The notes: a model not told the origin generated them from the letters alone. Shown: positions 42,037-51,682, counted from the stretch's first letter. The stretch: DNA of 64,000 bases from WLWS01 sp965243105 (GCA_965243105.1 CBDEUC010000002.1:496001-560000); one strand, 5' to 3'. Program-made: numbers and translations.

Positions 42037-43991
42037 TTAAGATCCCGTACTACCCTGATGCCGATATGATCATAGGCAGAATCGGATTTGTACTTATCTC
42101 TTTTTTGATGTCGAATTGACTGTGGTGGGCTGCTATAGGAGCCTCCACGCGCCACGCGAAATGCACAGTCTCCACCTTCCCAGACTTCGTCCATGCTCGG
42201 CGCATTATTGTAATTGTCATGCCAGCAGTCATGAACCCATTCAGCAACATTGCCCGCAGTGTCAAAAATTCCAAAACCATTTGCACCAAAACTACCAATC
42301 TTTGTCGGCTTGCGTGGATCAAGCCCGGAGCCACAACCAAAGCAGTGAGCACGTTTTGGCTCCTCCTTGAACCCCCACCAGAATGGTGAGCGTTTGCCAG
42401 TGCCCGCAGCGTATTCCCACTGGGCTTCAGAAGGAAGTCGGTACCTTTCACCTGTCTGTTCGGATAACCATTTCACGTAATAGTAAGCATCATCCCAGGT
42501 CACGAAAATGACGGGGTGTGTCTCTTTTTCCATGTAAAGGTTATCCGGAGACTTTCGCCCGGTAGCAGCAACAAACTTTTCATATTCCGCAAAGGTTATT
42601 TCATGCTTGCTGATAGCAAATTTTCTTACCTTGACGCTATGTCTTGGTCGTTCATCAGCATGCCGGGAGGAGCCGGAGCTTCCCATGTCAAATTCACCCG
42701 CAGGAATGCGTACCATCATTGGGCCCGGTGTCCCGTCCTTCAAGCTATCCTGGAATTCCTGCTCGCCAGAACCTGCTTTTGCCGGTTCGGCAGGCTTGCT
42801 TGCCGGGGCGCTCGATGTTTCGGCCTGCGACGTGGTCGTGGCGGCAGTTGCAGCCGTTTCTTCAACGGTTTCCTGCACTACACCTTCGTCCAGCGATTCC
42901 TCTTCGATGACTTCTTCGGAGCTGCTCTCGGTGGTTGCCACGGTAGCGGGCGCGGACTCCTTGCCTCCCATCATGAAAAATGCTCCTGCACCGATCGCTA
43001 TTAGCAGCACTGCTGCGATGCCAATCAGCATACCCTTGCCGGACTTTTCTTCTTCCGCCTGCTGGTATTCAGGTACAGGCTCTGGTTCTGGTGCGGGCTC
43101 CGGCACTGTTTCCGGTTCCACCTGCTCCATTGGGCCGGTGGCATCAAGACTGATCTCGGCGGTATCATCCAGCTTGTCAGCCGCACTTTCCTCGGCAACG
43201 GGTTCGCTTGCAGCCGGCGCTGCAGCCACCGCCTTGTCTTTTACGTTAACAACCACCGCGGTGGTATTATCCTGCTTGGGCATGCCAACATCTTCGACGG
43301 CCTGCATCAGGGCATCGGCACATTCCTTGGTTGACTCCGACCACTCTGAATACTGGATGATCTTTCCGGCGCTAAGGGTATCCATACCATCACTGCAAAT
43401 CAGGATCCTGTCACCACTTTGTAATTCAAATGGCTCGTCCGGAACGTCAATTTCGTTGATTTCGTCCCCCATGATGGCGCTCATCAGCATGTTCCTGGAC
43501 AATCCTTCTTCCTGTTCTACAGGGGTACCCGCGGCAGCCATGCGATCAAGAAAACCACCATAACTGTGATCATCGTTTTTCTTGATTAATTCCTTGTCGC
43601 GAATCAGGTAGACGTGACTGTCACCGACACTGGCCCAGGTCATCTTGTTGCCTTCAAGGACCGCTGCGACCATCGTGCAGCCCATGCCTGACAGGGCAGG
43701 GGTCTCGGTGATGGTTTCTTTTATGGAGTTATTAGCCTGGTGGACACATTCACGCAGGACTTCGGATAAGTTGTCGGTGGGATAATTGGCAGAAACATGC
43801 TTGTTAAATGCCTGTACGGCCATGTTGCTTGCCACGTTGCCGGCAGCATGTCCGCCCATGCCATCGGCCACGATAACCAGTGCTGCAGGATTGCCTTCAC
43901 TGTCGGTAAGATGGGTAATCAGGAAAGCATCTTCCTGGTAACCCCGGGTACCATCTATTTGCGACCCCGCCAGCTCATATTCAAGTGCCAT
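42033..43991 (-). CDS. PP2C-type protein phosphatase fused to a formylglycine-generating-enzyme (SUMF1) domain
   Basis: A 652-residue fusion. The N-terminal 250 residues are a metal-dependent PPM phosphatase (GTRGYQEDAFLI, VIVADGMGGHAAG, SVGDSHVYLIRD, ILICSDGMD, DNTTAVVV). A low-complexity Glu/Pro/Ala linker (EPETVPEPAPEPEPVPEYQQ) precedes one membrane segment (GMLIGIAAVLLIAIGAGAFFMMGG), a second acidic linker and a C-terminal SUMF1 domain (MVRIPAGEFDMGS, PVIFVTWDDAYYYVKWLSEQ, RLPSEAQWEYAAG, GIRVV). The phosphatase is cytosolic and the SUMF1 domain periplasmic. SUMF1 here is likely non-enzymatic, a ligand-binding module. Confidence 0.85.
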   Translation of the reverse strand: MALEYELAGSQIDGTRGYQEDAFLITHLTDSEGNPAALVIVADGMGGHAAGNVASNMAVQAFNKHVSANYPTDNLSEVLRECVHQANNSIKETITETPALSGMGCTMVAAVLEGNKMTWASVGDSHVYLIRDKELIKKNDDHSYGGFLDRMAAAGTPVEQEEGLSRNMLMSAIMGDEINEIDVPDEPFELQSGDRILICSDGMDTLSAGKIIQYSEWSESTKECADALMQAVEDVGMPKQDNTTAVVVNVKDKAVAAAPAASEPVAEESAADKLDDTAEISLDATGPMEQVEPETVPEPAPEPEPVPEYQQAEEEKSGKGMLIGIAAVLLIAIGAGAFFMMGGKESAPATVATTESSSEEVIEEESLDEGVVQETVEETAATAATTTSQAETSSAPASKPAEPAKAGSGEQEFQDSLKDGTPGPMMVRIPAGEFDMGSSGSSRHADERPRHSVKVRKFAISKHEITFAEYEKFVAATGRKSPDNLYMEKETHPVIFVTWDDAYYYVKWLSEQTGERYRLPSEAQWEYAAGTGKRSPFWWGFKEEPKRAHCFGCGSGLDPRKPTKIGSFGANGFGIFDTAGNVAEWVHDCWHDNYNNAPSMDEVWEGGDCAFRVARGGSYSSPPQSIRHQKRDKYKSDSAYDHIGIRVVRDLN

Positions 43992-44147
43992 AAGCGCCCT
44001 CGTGTATGCGATTTATACCTAACACAAGCGATTGATTATTTTAGATTTATCCCCTGAGACTACAAGCTGAATTCCACAGGGTTTATTGTTATTTCAGAAC
44101 GTGTCATCCTACCAGCCTTGGTAAATTATACAAAATAAATTATTGAT

Positions 44148-44678
44148 ATGTGGAGTAAAAACTGGGTTCAGAACGTAAGAAGTCTGCCCCGGCGAATGCC
44201 GCGCCTGACCATCTTCACCCTGGTATTCCTGTTACCTTTCTGTGTCGTTGCCGTTGCAGCAGATTATGTCGGGTTCTTTGGCGTCGAGGTTAAGAACCAC
44301 TATGTTCTTCACGAAGTTCACCTGCGACCATTCGATCGTGACAGCGGTGCTCCCATCGAGGAAGCCCGTGCAAGGTGCTTCCAGCTTGGAAGCTGGAATG
44401 CATGCACGCAAAAGGAATCAAGAAAACCGGGGCGTGTCATCGTCAAGTTCTCCGGTACTCTTACCTCCAGGCACACACTGTTTTTCGACAAGGGAAGTGA
44501 ATTACTGACCAGCGAGGATCCCAGGATCCAGATCATGCTACTTCATGTGGATTACGTCAGCGAGGTAAAGACCATCAACATCGATGAACATCTCGCCAAT
44601 CCTCGCAAGGAGTATAAAGTTACGATGAAAGCGAAGGGTTGGGTCGACGCCGAAACCGGGGACGAGGCTGACAGCTGA
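44148..44678 (+). CDS. Hypothetical membrane-anchored protein
   Basis: A 176-residue protein with a basic N-terminus (NVRSLPRRMPR) and one membrane segment (about residues 20-38, LTIFTLVFLLPFCVVAVAA), then a soluble domain with two cysteines 7 apart (RCFQLGSWNACTQ) and no recognised family. The soluble part lies in the periplasm by the positive-inside rule. It overlaps the CMD-Rieske gene by one base (TGATG), so the two proteins may act together. No clear ribosome site is seen. Confidence 0.65.
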   Translation: MWSKNWVQNVRSLPRRMPRLTIFTLVFLLPFCVVAVAADYVGFFGVEVKNHYVLHEVHLRPFDRDSGAPIEEARARCFQLGSWNACTQKESRKPGRVIVKFSGTLTSRHTLFFDKGSELLTSEDPRIQIMLLHVDYVSEVKTINIDEHLANPRKEYKVTMKAKGWVDAETGDEADS

Positions 44679-45304
44679 TGAGTGATGCACTGAAATACCT
44701 GATGGAACTCAAACCGGATGCAATGCGGGATTATTTTTCATTTATCAAGCAGTCCGGTCAGCACCTGGATGATAAAACCCGCGCCATCATTTCCATAATT
44801 ACCAAGGTAGACAACCAGACGGAGAGAGGTCTGAGACAATATGTCAGGCGGGGGCTGGACACGGGCTTGACCCCGATAGAAATCATTGACGCCCTGTTTG
44901 TCGCCTTTCCAACCCTGGGGCTCAGTAAGATCGTATGGGCAACAGACATTTTACTGGATATGGACATTCCCGGCTTTGAACTGGAACACATCAGGGAGGG
45001 AAAGTCCTGGCACGAGGTCATTCCCGTGAGTGAACTGCATGAAGGAGTGAATTTTTGCGGTCCAGTAGACAGGCGCGAACTGATTGTATTAAAAAGCGAC
45101 GAGGCCTACGTCACATATGATCGGCGTTGTCCGCACCAGTCGGGGCGCCTTCCTGGGGAGTGTAATGCTGAACTTGAAATTCGCTGCCCGGTTCACCAGT
45201 GGTTATTTTCCCTGGATAACGGTCAGTGTATCGAAGGGGGAGAAGCTTCACTCACATCATATGAGAACAAGGTTGAAAATAATGTCCTTTGTGTATACTG
45301 GTAA
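44678..45304 (+). CDS. Carboxymuconolactone decarboxylase-like domain fused to a Rieske [2Fe-2S] domain
   Basis: A 208-residue soluble protein. Residues 1-105 are an AhpD/CMD-like helical domain (MRDYFSFIKQSGQHLDDKTRAIISI, VRRGLDTGLTPIEIIDALFVAFPTLGLSK, in two helices) lacking the redox CxxC of AhpD. Residues 110-208 are a Rieske domain with ligands Cys and His in RRCPHQSG and Cys and His in CPVHQWLF. It is small for a dioxygenase ferredoxin. A redox or electron-transfer role is inferred; the coupling to the upstream membrane protein is unusual. Confidence 0.8.
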   Translation: MSDALKYLMELKPDAMRDYFSFIKQSGQHLDDKTRAIISIITKVDNQTERGLRQYVRRGLDTGLTPIEIIDALFVAFPTLGLSKIVWATDILLDMDIPGFELEHIREGKSWHEVIPVSELHEGVNFCGPVDRRELIVLKSDEAYVTYDRRCPHQSGRLPGECNAELEIRCPVHQWLFSLDNGQCIEGGEASLTSYENKVENNVLCVYW

Positions 45305-45331
45305 ATGCTATCCCCTGGGAGGAAACCGGCT

Positions 45332-45496
45332 ATGAAAATAAAAACGTTTTACATTCTAATCCTCTGCTGTATTTTCCTGTCCGGCTGTTCGCCGGAGGTC
45401 GGAAGCGATGCCTGGTGTAAAAATCTAAAGGAAAAACCAAAGGGTGAATGGACTGCAAATGAAGCAAAGGACTACACCAAGCATTGCATTTTTTAA
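45332..45496 (+). CDS. DUF3012 lipoprotein
   Basis: A 54-residue lipoprotein with signal MKIKTFYILILCCIFLSGC and the lipobox LSGC, lipidated Cys19. The mature part (PEVGSDAWCKNLKEKPKGEW, then NEAKDYTKHCIF) matches DUF3012, with two further cysteines likely disulfide-linked. A GGGAGG ribosome site precedes ATG 45332. The function of the family is unknown. Its TAA lies within the end of the convergent tgpA-like gene. Confidence 0.85.
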   Translation: MKIKTFYILILCCIFLSGCSPEVGSDAWCKNLKEKPKGEWTANEAKDYTKHCIF

Positions 45497-47505
45497 GCGT
45501 TCGCGCGCTGCAGGCCTTCCAGTTCAGCAAGCAGTTTTTCGATATTCTTCTGCAGTTCCCGCCTTTCATCGCGTTCAATGCCGCGCGGATCAAAGCGATA
45601 CCTGTAGTGCAGCTTTAACACCAGGTTGATCTCGGACAGGGGTACCCTGGTCCCGATTTTCTCCAGCCACGTTGAAATGGTCTCGCCTTTTTCACGCGGA
45701 AAATATTTTTGCTCAAGAAGCCTGCAAAGCTCATAAAACTCGGATTCCTGTCCCAGTTTATAGTGAATACCCATGGCCTTTACCTTCTCACGTGCCAGTT
45801 GAACTCGCTCCCTGAAGTAGATCCGCCAACCAAGAAAGGCCGACAGCGGTAGCAGTAACAACAATAACCAGTTATAAGAACTCTCTTCCTCGGTAATATC
45901 TTCTGACTGGAATAATTCCCAGCGATAAGATATCCATGCCCACAGGTCCATGAAAGGTTGCAGGGGAGACGCACTTTCAGATTCCAGTGGGGCCCACACA
46001 GCCGGAGTCGTATCGATAACCTCCCATGCACCATCGAGGTAGACCAGGGTCCAGGAATGTGCGTGCCTGGAACGGGCAATGTAGCTGCCTTCAAGGGTGC
46101 TGTACTCATCAACGGAATAACCCACCGCGTAACGTGCAGGAATACCAGCAGTCCTGAGCAACAATGCGGTAGCGGTGGCAAAATATTCGCAGTGCCCCTG
46201 CCTGCTTTTATTGAGAAAGTTTGCCAGGTACTTGCCGCGAGGGTAACGCTGCCGGTAATTGAGCGTGTAACTGAAATTTTCAGCAAAAAAACGTTGTAGG
46301 GTTTCAACGGCATCTCTCGGCGCCATCCCTTCAAGTCCGAGTTCCTCTACCACCTGCTGTAAATCTTCCCTGTAGTAATCCAGCAAAAACAGGTCATCCT
46401 CGCCGGGAGGTGCTTCGACAAGTTCATCCTCGGAGTACTCGACATCGTAGGTGATCCAGCCTTCGCGTATATCCATGAGCACTGTACCATGAGGGTTACG
46501 TGCAATTTCAATAGCCGCGACATTTTCAATTGCGCGGCTTCCATGTGGCAGGGGAATAACGCCTTCTTCCTTGATCATGTAGGCTGATACCTGCATGCGT
46601 TTTCTTGTGCTGCCCTCTGCATACAGATCCCAGTTACCAGAATCATTTGGATCTATGACGGTAAACTCCTTGTCACTGGTACTCCATATGCCATGACCAA
46701 AACTACTGTAGCTTGCTTCCTTCAACAGTATTGGTAGCTCGATATCCTCTCCTGGCGACACGCGCAGCACGATACGATCGGATAGTTTCAGGCGTCCCAA
46801 TGATCCCATCGCGGTGGTGGCACGATTGGGATCCCTGTAACGCCACATGAACTGGTCAAACATGCCCATAAAACTGGCCTCGATAGAGGCCTGCATGTAC
46901 CTCATACCAAGCTGAACTCCGTATGCCATGGTAATTGCCATGACGATACCAAGCGCCCAGGCCTGGATTGAAAACCTGCGTGAACGCATTGGCCATAACA
47001 GCAGTGCGATCAACACTGCCACGAGCACGAAAAACAGGATTGTGCGATGGTTGCCCGAGCTTGCCGACACCAGGCAAAGAACGAAGTAGGGCAGCGCAAT
47101 ATCAAAACGCTTGTCCCGTCGCGTAGACTGCATTGATTCAAGCTTGCGCAGGCTGACAATCAGGGCACTCAACTTCATCACGCCAATTTCACTGTATCGT
47201 TGCGTGATCAAAAGTGGAAACAAGATAAACGGCAGGACCTTGAGAATGACAAAGATCCCCCTCGCTCCCTCGGTAGAAAAAATGTAAACCACCACGAGAA
47301 AAAAAACCACGCCACTGAAATCTGAGAGGGTATTAAACTCCTTGTCAGTAATCGCCCAGCGCCAACGAACCAGGGGGCTCAACTCAATAAGCAAAGCCAT
47401 TGGCACGGCGTAGGGGAACAACTGGCACTGCCATCCCCACAGCATAAGTGCAGCGCCGACAACAAGCGCCGGGGTGTGTTCCAATAATCGCGTTTTATTA
47501 TCCAC
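45493..47505 (-). CDS. tgpA: TgpA-like transglutaminase (DUF3488 and transglutaminase core)
   Basis: A 670-residue membrane protein with about seven N-terminal membrane segments (DUF3488), a periplasmic transglutaminase-like domain, one further membrane helix (YNWLLLLLLPLSAFLGWRIYF) and a C-terminal DUF4129-like tail. The catalytic triad is visible as Cys in GHCEYFATATALLLRTAGIPAR, His in RHAHSWTLVYLDG and Asp in VIDTTP. TgpA is essential in Pseudomonas aeruginosa. It follows DUF58 with a shared base at 47505, a coupled operon. Confidence 0.9.
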   Translation of the reverse strand: MDNKTRLLEHTPALVVGAALMLWGWQCQLFPYAVPMALLIELSPLVRWRWAITDKEFNTLSDFSGVVFFLVVVYIFSTEGARGIFVILKVLPFILFPLLITQRYSEIGVMKLSALIVSLRKLESMQSTRRDKRFDIALPYFVLCLVSASSGNHRTILFFVLVAVLIALLLWPMRSRRFSIQAWALGIVMAITMAYGVQLGMRYMQASIEASFMGMFDQFMWRYRDPNRATTAMGSLGRLKLSDRIVLRVSPGEDIELPILLKEASYSSFGHGIWSTSDKEFTVIDPNDSGNWDLYAEGSTRKRMQVSAYMIKEEGVIPLPHGSRAIENVAAIEIARNPHGTVLMDIREGWITYDVEYSEDELVEAPPGEDDLFLLDYYREDLQQVVEELGLEGMAPRDAVETLQRFFAENFSYTLNYRQRYPRGKYLANFLNKSRQGHCEYFATATALLLRTAGIPARYAVGYSVDEYSTLEGSYIARSRHAHSWTLVYLDGAWEVIDTTPAVWAPLESESASPLQPFMDLWAWISYRWELFQSEDITEEESSYNWLLLLLLPLSAFLGWRIYFRERVQLAREKVKAMGIHYKLGQESEFYELCRLLEQKYFPREKGETISTWLEKIGTRVPLSEINLVLKLHYRYRFDPRGIERDERRELQKNIEKLLAELEGLQRANA

Positions 47506-48875
47506 TATCGATCCAGGCTTGCTGGCGACAGCGTGAGCAGGTTTTCCTGCACATTACCGCAGTAAAGGGGAACGAGTCGGTTTGCATGTCCTGCCATCGG
47601 CCCGGGTGTAATTTCCGCGTCTTCGTTTTCAAGGACTACGTAAACGAGGACAGGCAGCCCCCTTTGAATCAATGCATCCACAAGGGCCTTTCTTGGCTCA
47701 TCCCAATCCATAAAAATGAAAACCATACCACTCGTTTCGTCGCAATGGCGCAATACCACGCCGGCGAGCTGGGCGAACCTTGATTCATCGGACGGTTGAA
47801 CACAGGCGAGCATTTCCAGAATACCTTCAGCCTGTGACAGCCCCCTGCCACTGGTGACCCGGTATGTTTTTTCAGCGACAAACATCAGGTCCAGGAGGGA
47901 GTCCTGTCCGGGCATGTCGAGACAAAATGATGCGGCGACGGAGATAGCCTCTTCAAAGACCTGCTCTGACCGCACACCCCTGAAAGTATCCAGCACCAGT
48001 CCATGGCGCACAAAGAATTCATCATGAAATTCCTTTACTACCGGCTCGCCAACCCTCGCATAGCTGCGCCAGTGTATCGCGCGAAGTGGATCACCAGGCT
48101 GGTAGTCCCGCAACGACATGAATTCCTGCGAGTCGCCCACCGAGCTTGCCAGGCTCATATCCCCCTGCTGGTACTTCCTGACTCCCTCAAACTCTATCAG
48201 TGGCACCTGGTAAGTTTTGGGCAGGACCAGGAGCTTGTCTCGCCGCAGGAATTTTTTCATTGCCCTGACCAGCCCCATAGGATCGCTTCGACAAATTCGA
48301 ATGTTGCTAAATTCGATATAACCACGCCTGGCAGGATGCATAACCATGTCTACGTAGCCAGTATGCCGGGGCCTTAGATGCTCCACGCCAACCGGATCTA
48401 TGGATCCGCCACGCTTCCGCCTGATGAGCGCCATCAGGCGCGGGTAGCCTACAATGCGGTCAAAACGATTTCGTTTCCTGTCCTGTGGATCAATGCTTTT
48501 TTCAAACTCTTCGTAACGGGGAAACGTAAGTCCCAGCTCATCGATAACAAACAAGTCGTGCTGACCGACGTTATCCAGGTTATTCACTTCAATTCGGTAT
48601 CGTAGAGGGTGATTAACTGTCGCGTATTGTGGAAGCAGTCGACGAACCTGGAAGTTGGCCCTGAAGGCAATGTTAAATAGTGCCGCCACGACCAGTAGTG
48701 ACAGCAGGATTGCAAAAATATGAAATGCAAGGGATTGCCTCACATCTACCCCGAATATACCTGCGGCAAACATACCACCGAGGATCAGCATGCCAGCCGG
48801 CGTAAGACGATCGCGATTCCAGTTTGTGACTTTGTAAACCAGCTTCAGGTTACGGTAGAGCAGGCGCCTGAACAT
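47505..48875 (-). CDS. DUF58 domain protein
   Basis: A 456-residue protein with two membrane segments near the N-terminus (LTPAGMLILGGMFAAGIFGV and AFHIFAILLSLLVVAALFNI) and the DUF58 signature YQPGDPLRAIHWRSYAR, followed by a von Willebrand A-like domain (LDLMFVAEKTY, MVFIFMDWDEPRKALVDALI). It is the standard middle partner of MoxR AAA+ ATPases and transglutaminase proteins, together forming a membrane-linked chaperone-like module. Starts overlap tgpA and follow moxR by 10 bp. Confidence 0.9.
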   Translation of the reverse strand: MFRRLLYRNLKLVYKVTNWNRDRLTPAGMLILGGMFAAGIFGVDVRQSLAFHIFAILLSLLVVAALFNIAFRANFQVRRLLPQYATVNHPLRYRIEVNNLDNVGQHDLFVIDELGLTFPRYEEFEKSIDPQDRKRNRFDRIVGYPRLMALIRRKRGGSIDPVGVEHLRPRHTGYVDMVMHPARRGYIEFSNIRICRSDPMGLVRAMKKFLRRDKLLVLPKTYQVPLIEFEGVRKYQQGDMSLASSVGDSQEFMSLRDYQPGDPLRAIHWRSYARVGEPVVKEFHDEFFVRHGLVLDTFRGVRSEQVFEEAISVAASFCLDMPGQDSLLDLMFVAEKTYRVTSGRGLSQAEGILEMLACVQPSDESRFAQLAGVVLRHCDETSGMVFIFMDWDEPRKALVDALIQRGLPVLVYVVLENEDAEITPGPMAGHANRLVPLYCGNVQENLLTLSPASLDR

Positions 48876-48885
48876 GATCCAGGAA

Positions 48886-49818
48886 TCAGGCCGGGACCGG
48901 TACCGACTTAATCACATCCCGAACAACATCCCTTGTTTCTATTCCGGAAAATCGCGCCTGGGAATTCAAAACAAGTCGATGCGCCATCACTGATTCAGCT
49001 ATCTCGTGGATATGCTCTGGTATGACAAATTCCATGTCGTCAAATAATGCCAGGGCCTGGGCTGTTTTCATCAAGGCAAGCGAGGCGCGGGGACTGGCAC
49101 CATTCAATACCTCCGGTACTTCCCTGGTCGCACGGATGAGTTCAACAACGTAGCGCTTGAGCTCATCACTTACCCTTACAGCTGAGATCGCATTGCGGGT
49201 ATCCACTACATCTGCTCGCGTCACACACGGTTCGAGCAGTTCAATCGGATGCTGCTCGTTCTGATCGGAGAGAATACTGACCTCTTCATCAAGAGATACG
49301 TAACCCAGTTCAAAGCGTAGTGCAAAACGATCCATTTGTGCTTCGGGCAGGGGATAGGTGCCATGGAACTCGATAGGGTTTTGCGTGGCTATTACAAAAA
49401 ATAATTCATCAAGCGGGTGCAGGATTCCGTCAGCGCTAACCTGTGTCTCCGCCATGGCCTCCAGCAGTGCAGACTGCGTTCGTGGCGACGCCCTGTTTAT
49501 CTCGTCCGCCAGCAGGATGTTGGTAAATACCGGCCCGCGGTGAAAATGAAACTCATGGTCGCGCTGGTCAAAGATTGACACACCAAGAATATCCGTCGGC
49601 AACAGGTCAGGGGTAAACTGCACACGGTGATACTCCGCATCAATAGATTTGGCCAGGGCCTTTGCAAGTGTGGTCTTACCTGTGCCGGGCACATCCTCAA
49701 GCAGCACATGCCCACCACTGATAAATGCAGCAAGCAGCATTCTTACCGCCTGGTCCTGTCCCTTGATGACACGACTGATATTGCCTGCAATCGCTTCGTA
49801 TATTTCCTGCCCTTTCAT
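48886..49818 (-). CDS. MoxR-family AAA+ ATPase
   Basis: A 310-residue AAA+ ATPase. The start at 49818 gives MKGQEIYEAIAGNISRVIKG, with CAGGAT upstream; a longer frame to 49848 adds no conserved residues. Walker A is GTGKTTLAKAL after LLEDVP, Walker B is ILLADEINRA, followed by SALLEAMAETQVSADG and FFVIATQNPIEFHGTYPLPEAQMDRF in the sensor region (listed as parts). It heads the moxR-DUF58-tgpA operon and likely remodels a partner via the DUF58 protein. Confidence 0.93.
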   Translation of the reverse strand: MKGQEIYEAIAGNISRVIKGQDQAVRMLLAAFISGGHVLLEDVPGTGKTTLAKALAKSIDAEYHRVQFTPDLLPTDILGVSIFDQRDHEFHFHRGPVFTNILLADEINRASPRTQSALLEAMAETQVSADGILHPLDELFFVIATQNPIEFHGTYPLPEAQMDRFALRFELGYVSLDEEVSILSDQNEQHPIELLEPCVTRADVVDTRNAISAVRVSDELKRYVVELIRATREVPEVLNGASPRASLALMKTAQALALFDDMEFVIPEHIHEIAESVMAHRLVLNSQARFSGIETRDVVRDVIKSVPVPA

Positions 49819-49965
49819 ATTATCCTGACGTATGACTTTTATTCGCACTATAATCCGGCGCGAGTATATTTTGAAGTTAACTTGGGAAAAATACGTTCTG
49901 CCGGCATGCCGGTTGGCGCTATTCTTGCCGGGTATATTCCGGGTAAATCAGCAAAGGCAGGTTAG

Positions 49966-51294
49966 GTGGACAATAAGCATAAAACGCTGTGGCGACTTTC
50001 CGGCCCGCTGATCATATCGAACTTATCCATTGCCCTGCTGGGAATTGTTGATACGGCTGTAGTTGGTCACCTGAGCCATCCTTATTACCTGGGTGCTGTA
50101 GCCGTCGCGGCGGTTATTTTTGACTTCGTTTACTGGAGCATGGGTTTCCTGCGCATGGGCACCACGGGAATTGTTGCCCAGTCATTTGGCAAGCAGGATG
50201 CTGATGGCATTCGCAAAAGCCTTTTCCATGCAATGGTCCTGGCCCAGGTCATTGCCTTGCTTATCCTTGGCTTGCAGGGTTTTATCCTGGACACCGGATT
50301 GTACCTGGTGGGCGGAAGCCCCGAGGTAAAAGAGTTTGCCGGGGTTTACTTTCGCCATGCTGTATACGGTGCACCGGCAGTACTGGGTTCGCTTGCTCTA
50401 CTCGGGTGTCTTCTCGGATTGCAAAATGCAAGGGCGACGCTGTTTTATGCTGTCATCGTCAATTCAATCAATATTGTTCTCGACCTGCTACTGGTTTTCG
50501 GGCTCGACATGGGAGTAAAAGGTGTCGCCATTGCTTCCGTTATTTCCCAGTATTGTGGGCTCATCCTTGCCCTGTTTTTTATCCGTGCAGAATTAGGCAG
50601 GTTCCCCGGTTCCTGGCGTTCGATATCGCTTCTCGAGTTTCAGGGTATCAAGCGCATGATATCGCTCAACCAGAACATCTTTATACGAACGGTCTGCCTT
50701 ATTTTTGTTTTTGGCTTCTTTGCCCGCCAGGGTGCCGCGCAGGGAGATGTTATTCTCGCCGCCAACGCGGTGCTGTTAAATTTCCAGGCTATCACGTCAC
50801 TGGGGCTTGATGGTTTTGCTAATGCGGCGGAGGCCCTTGTCGGCAAAGCCATCGGGGCAGGGGACAGGAAGTCATTCGGCGAATCAATCCAGACGGCATT
50901 CCTCTGGTCAATTGGTGTCTCTGCCTGTTTTGCACTTGCTTACTGGCTGGCAGGAACACATATTATCTCGCTCATGACCGGTCTTGTTGAGGTTCGGCAG
51001 ACCGCGCTGGTCTACCTGCCGTGGTTGATAGCTTCCCCGCTGATCAGTGTCTGGTGTTTTGTGCTTGATGGCATTTTTATCGGGGCAGTGAAAGGAGAGG
51101 AAATGCGTGACTCGATGATTTTTTCAACTTTCCTGGTATTTCTGCCAGGCTGGTTGCTGCTTCAACCGCTTGCTAACCATGGCTTGTGGCTTGCCATGAT
51201 GTTGTTCTTTACAGGCAGGGGAATCAGCCTTGCATGGTACTTTTACCGAATCAATGTTCGACAGGGCGGTTTTGTCAGTCCCGGCCGCGAGTGA
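49966..51294 (+). CDS. MATE family efflux transporter
   Basis: A 442-residue, 12-segment membrane protein of the DinF/NorM-type MATE family. It starts at GTG 49966 with (M)DNKHKTLWRLSGPLIISNLSIALLGIVDTAVVGHLS, the typical first helix, followed by FLRMGTTGIVAQSFG and GLDGFANAAEALVGKAIG (quoted as loops). It exports organic cations with sodium or protons. It is divergent from moxR and its 3' end overlaps the convergent hslR by 20 bp. Confidence 0.9.
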   Translation: MDNKHKTLWRLSGPLIISNLSIALLGIVDTAVVGHLSHPYYLGAVAVAAVIFDFVYWSMGFLRMGTTGIVAQSFGKQDADGIRKSLFHAMVLAQVIALLILGLQGFILDTGLYLVGGSPEVKEFAGVYFRHAVYGAPAVLGSLALLGCLLGLQNARATLFYAVIVNSINIVLDLLLVFGLDMGVKGVAIASVISQYCGLILALFFIRAELGRFPGSWRSISLLEFQGIKRMISLNQNIFIRTVCLIFVFGFFARQGAAQGDVILAANAVLLNFQAITSLGLDGFANAAEALVGKAIGAGDRKSFGESIQTAFLWSIGVSACFALAYWLAGTHIISLMTGLVEVRQTALVYLPWLIASPLISVWCFVLDGIFIGAVKGEEMRDSMIFSTFLVFLPGWLLLQPLANHGLWLAMMLFFTGRGISLAWYFYRINVRQGGFVSPGRE

Positions 51295-51682
51295 AGCGAA
51301 TAATCTTTTTCCTGTCATGTTTACCCGGCCTTTTTTGGGTATTTGCCCCACTCATGTGGGACATCTTCAGCTGCATTGCAAGTTCTTCTCGCCTGGCCAG
51401 GCTTTCGCCGGTTTCCTCGTAGAGTTGTCTTGCCTTTGCTGCAGCAAGCCTTGTCATGGCCAGTTCGAGAATAACGATGCTATAGCTATAGGGCTTGATG
51501 TAGATCTCAAGACAGTCAGAAACCCTGACATTGCGGGAGGACTTGGCCGCGTTACCGTTTAATTTTACGTGTCCTGCTCGAATCGCAGTGGCAGCAAGGC
51601 TGCGGGATTTAAAGAAGCGCGCGCACCAAAGCCATTTGTCCAGACGTATTTCCTCGAGCCCTGTTTCACCTATAGTTGACAT
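51275..51682 (-). CDS. hslR: Ribosome-associated heat shock protein Hsp15 (S4 domain)
   Basis: A 135-residue basic RNA-binding protein with an S4 domain at residues 10-65: IRLDKWLWCARFFKSRSLAATAIRAGHVKLNG. The Lys-rich C-terminus (GKHDRKKIIRFTRGRD) is characteristic of Hsp15, which binds 50S subunits carrying a nascent chain and helps recycle them after heat stress. Single gene; overlaps the MATE gene at its 3' end. Confidence 0.9.
   Translation of the reverse strand: MSTIGETGLEEIRLDKWLWCARFFKSRSLAATAIRAGHVKLNGNAAKSSRNVRVSDCLEIYIKPYSYSIVILELAMTRLAAAKARQLYEETGESLARREELAMQLKMSHMSGANTQKRPGKHDRKKIIRFTRGRD

Noticed and set aside
42607..43563. 318-codon plus-strand frame rich in Ser, Ala and Gly inside the PP2C-SUMF1 gene
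   Set aside because: It is the mirror of the acidic Glu/Pro linker and phosphatase codons, with no family match.
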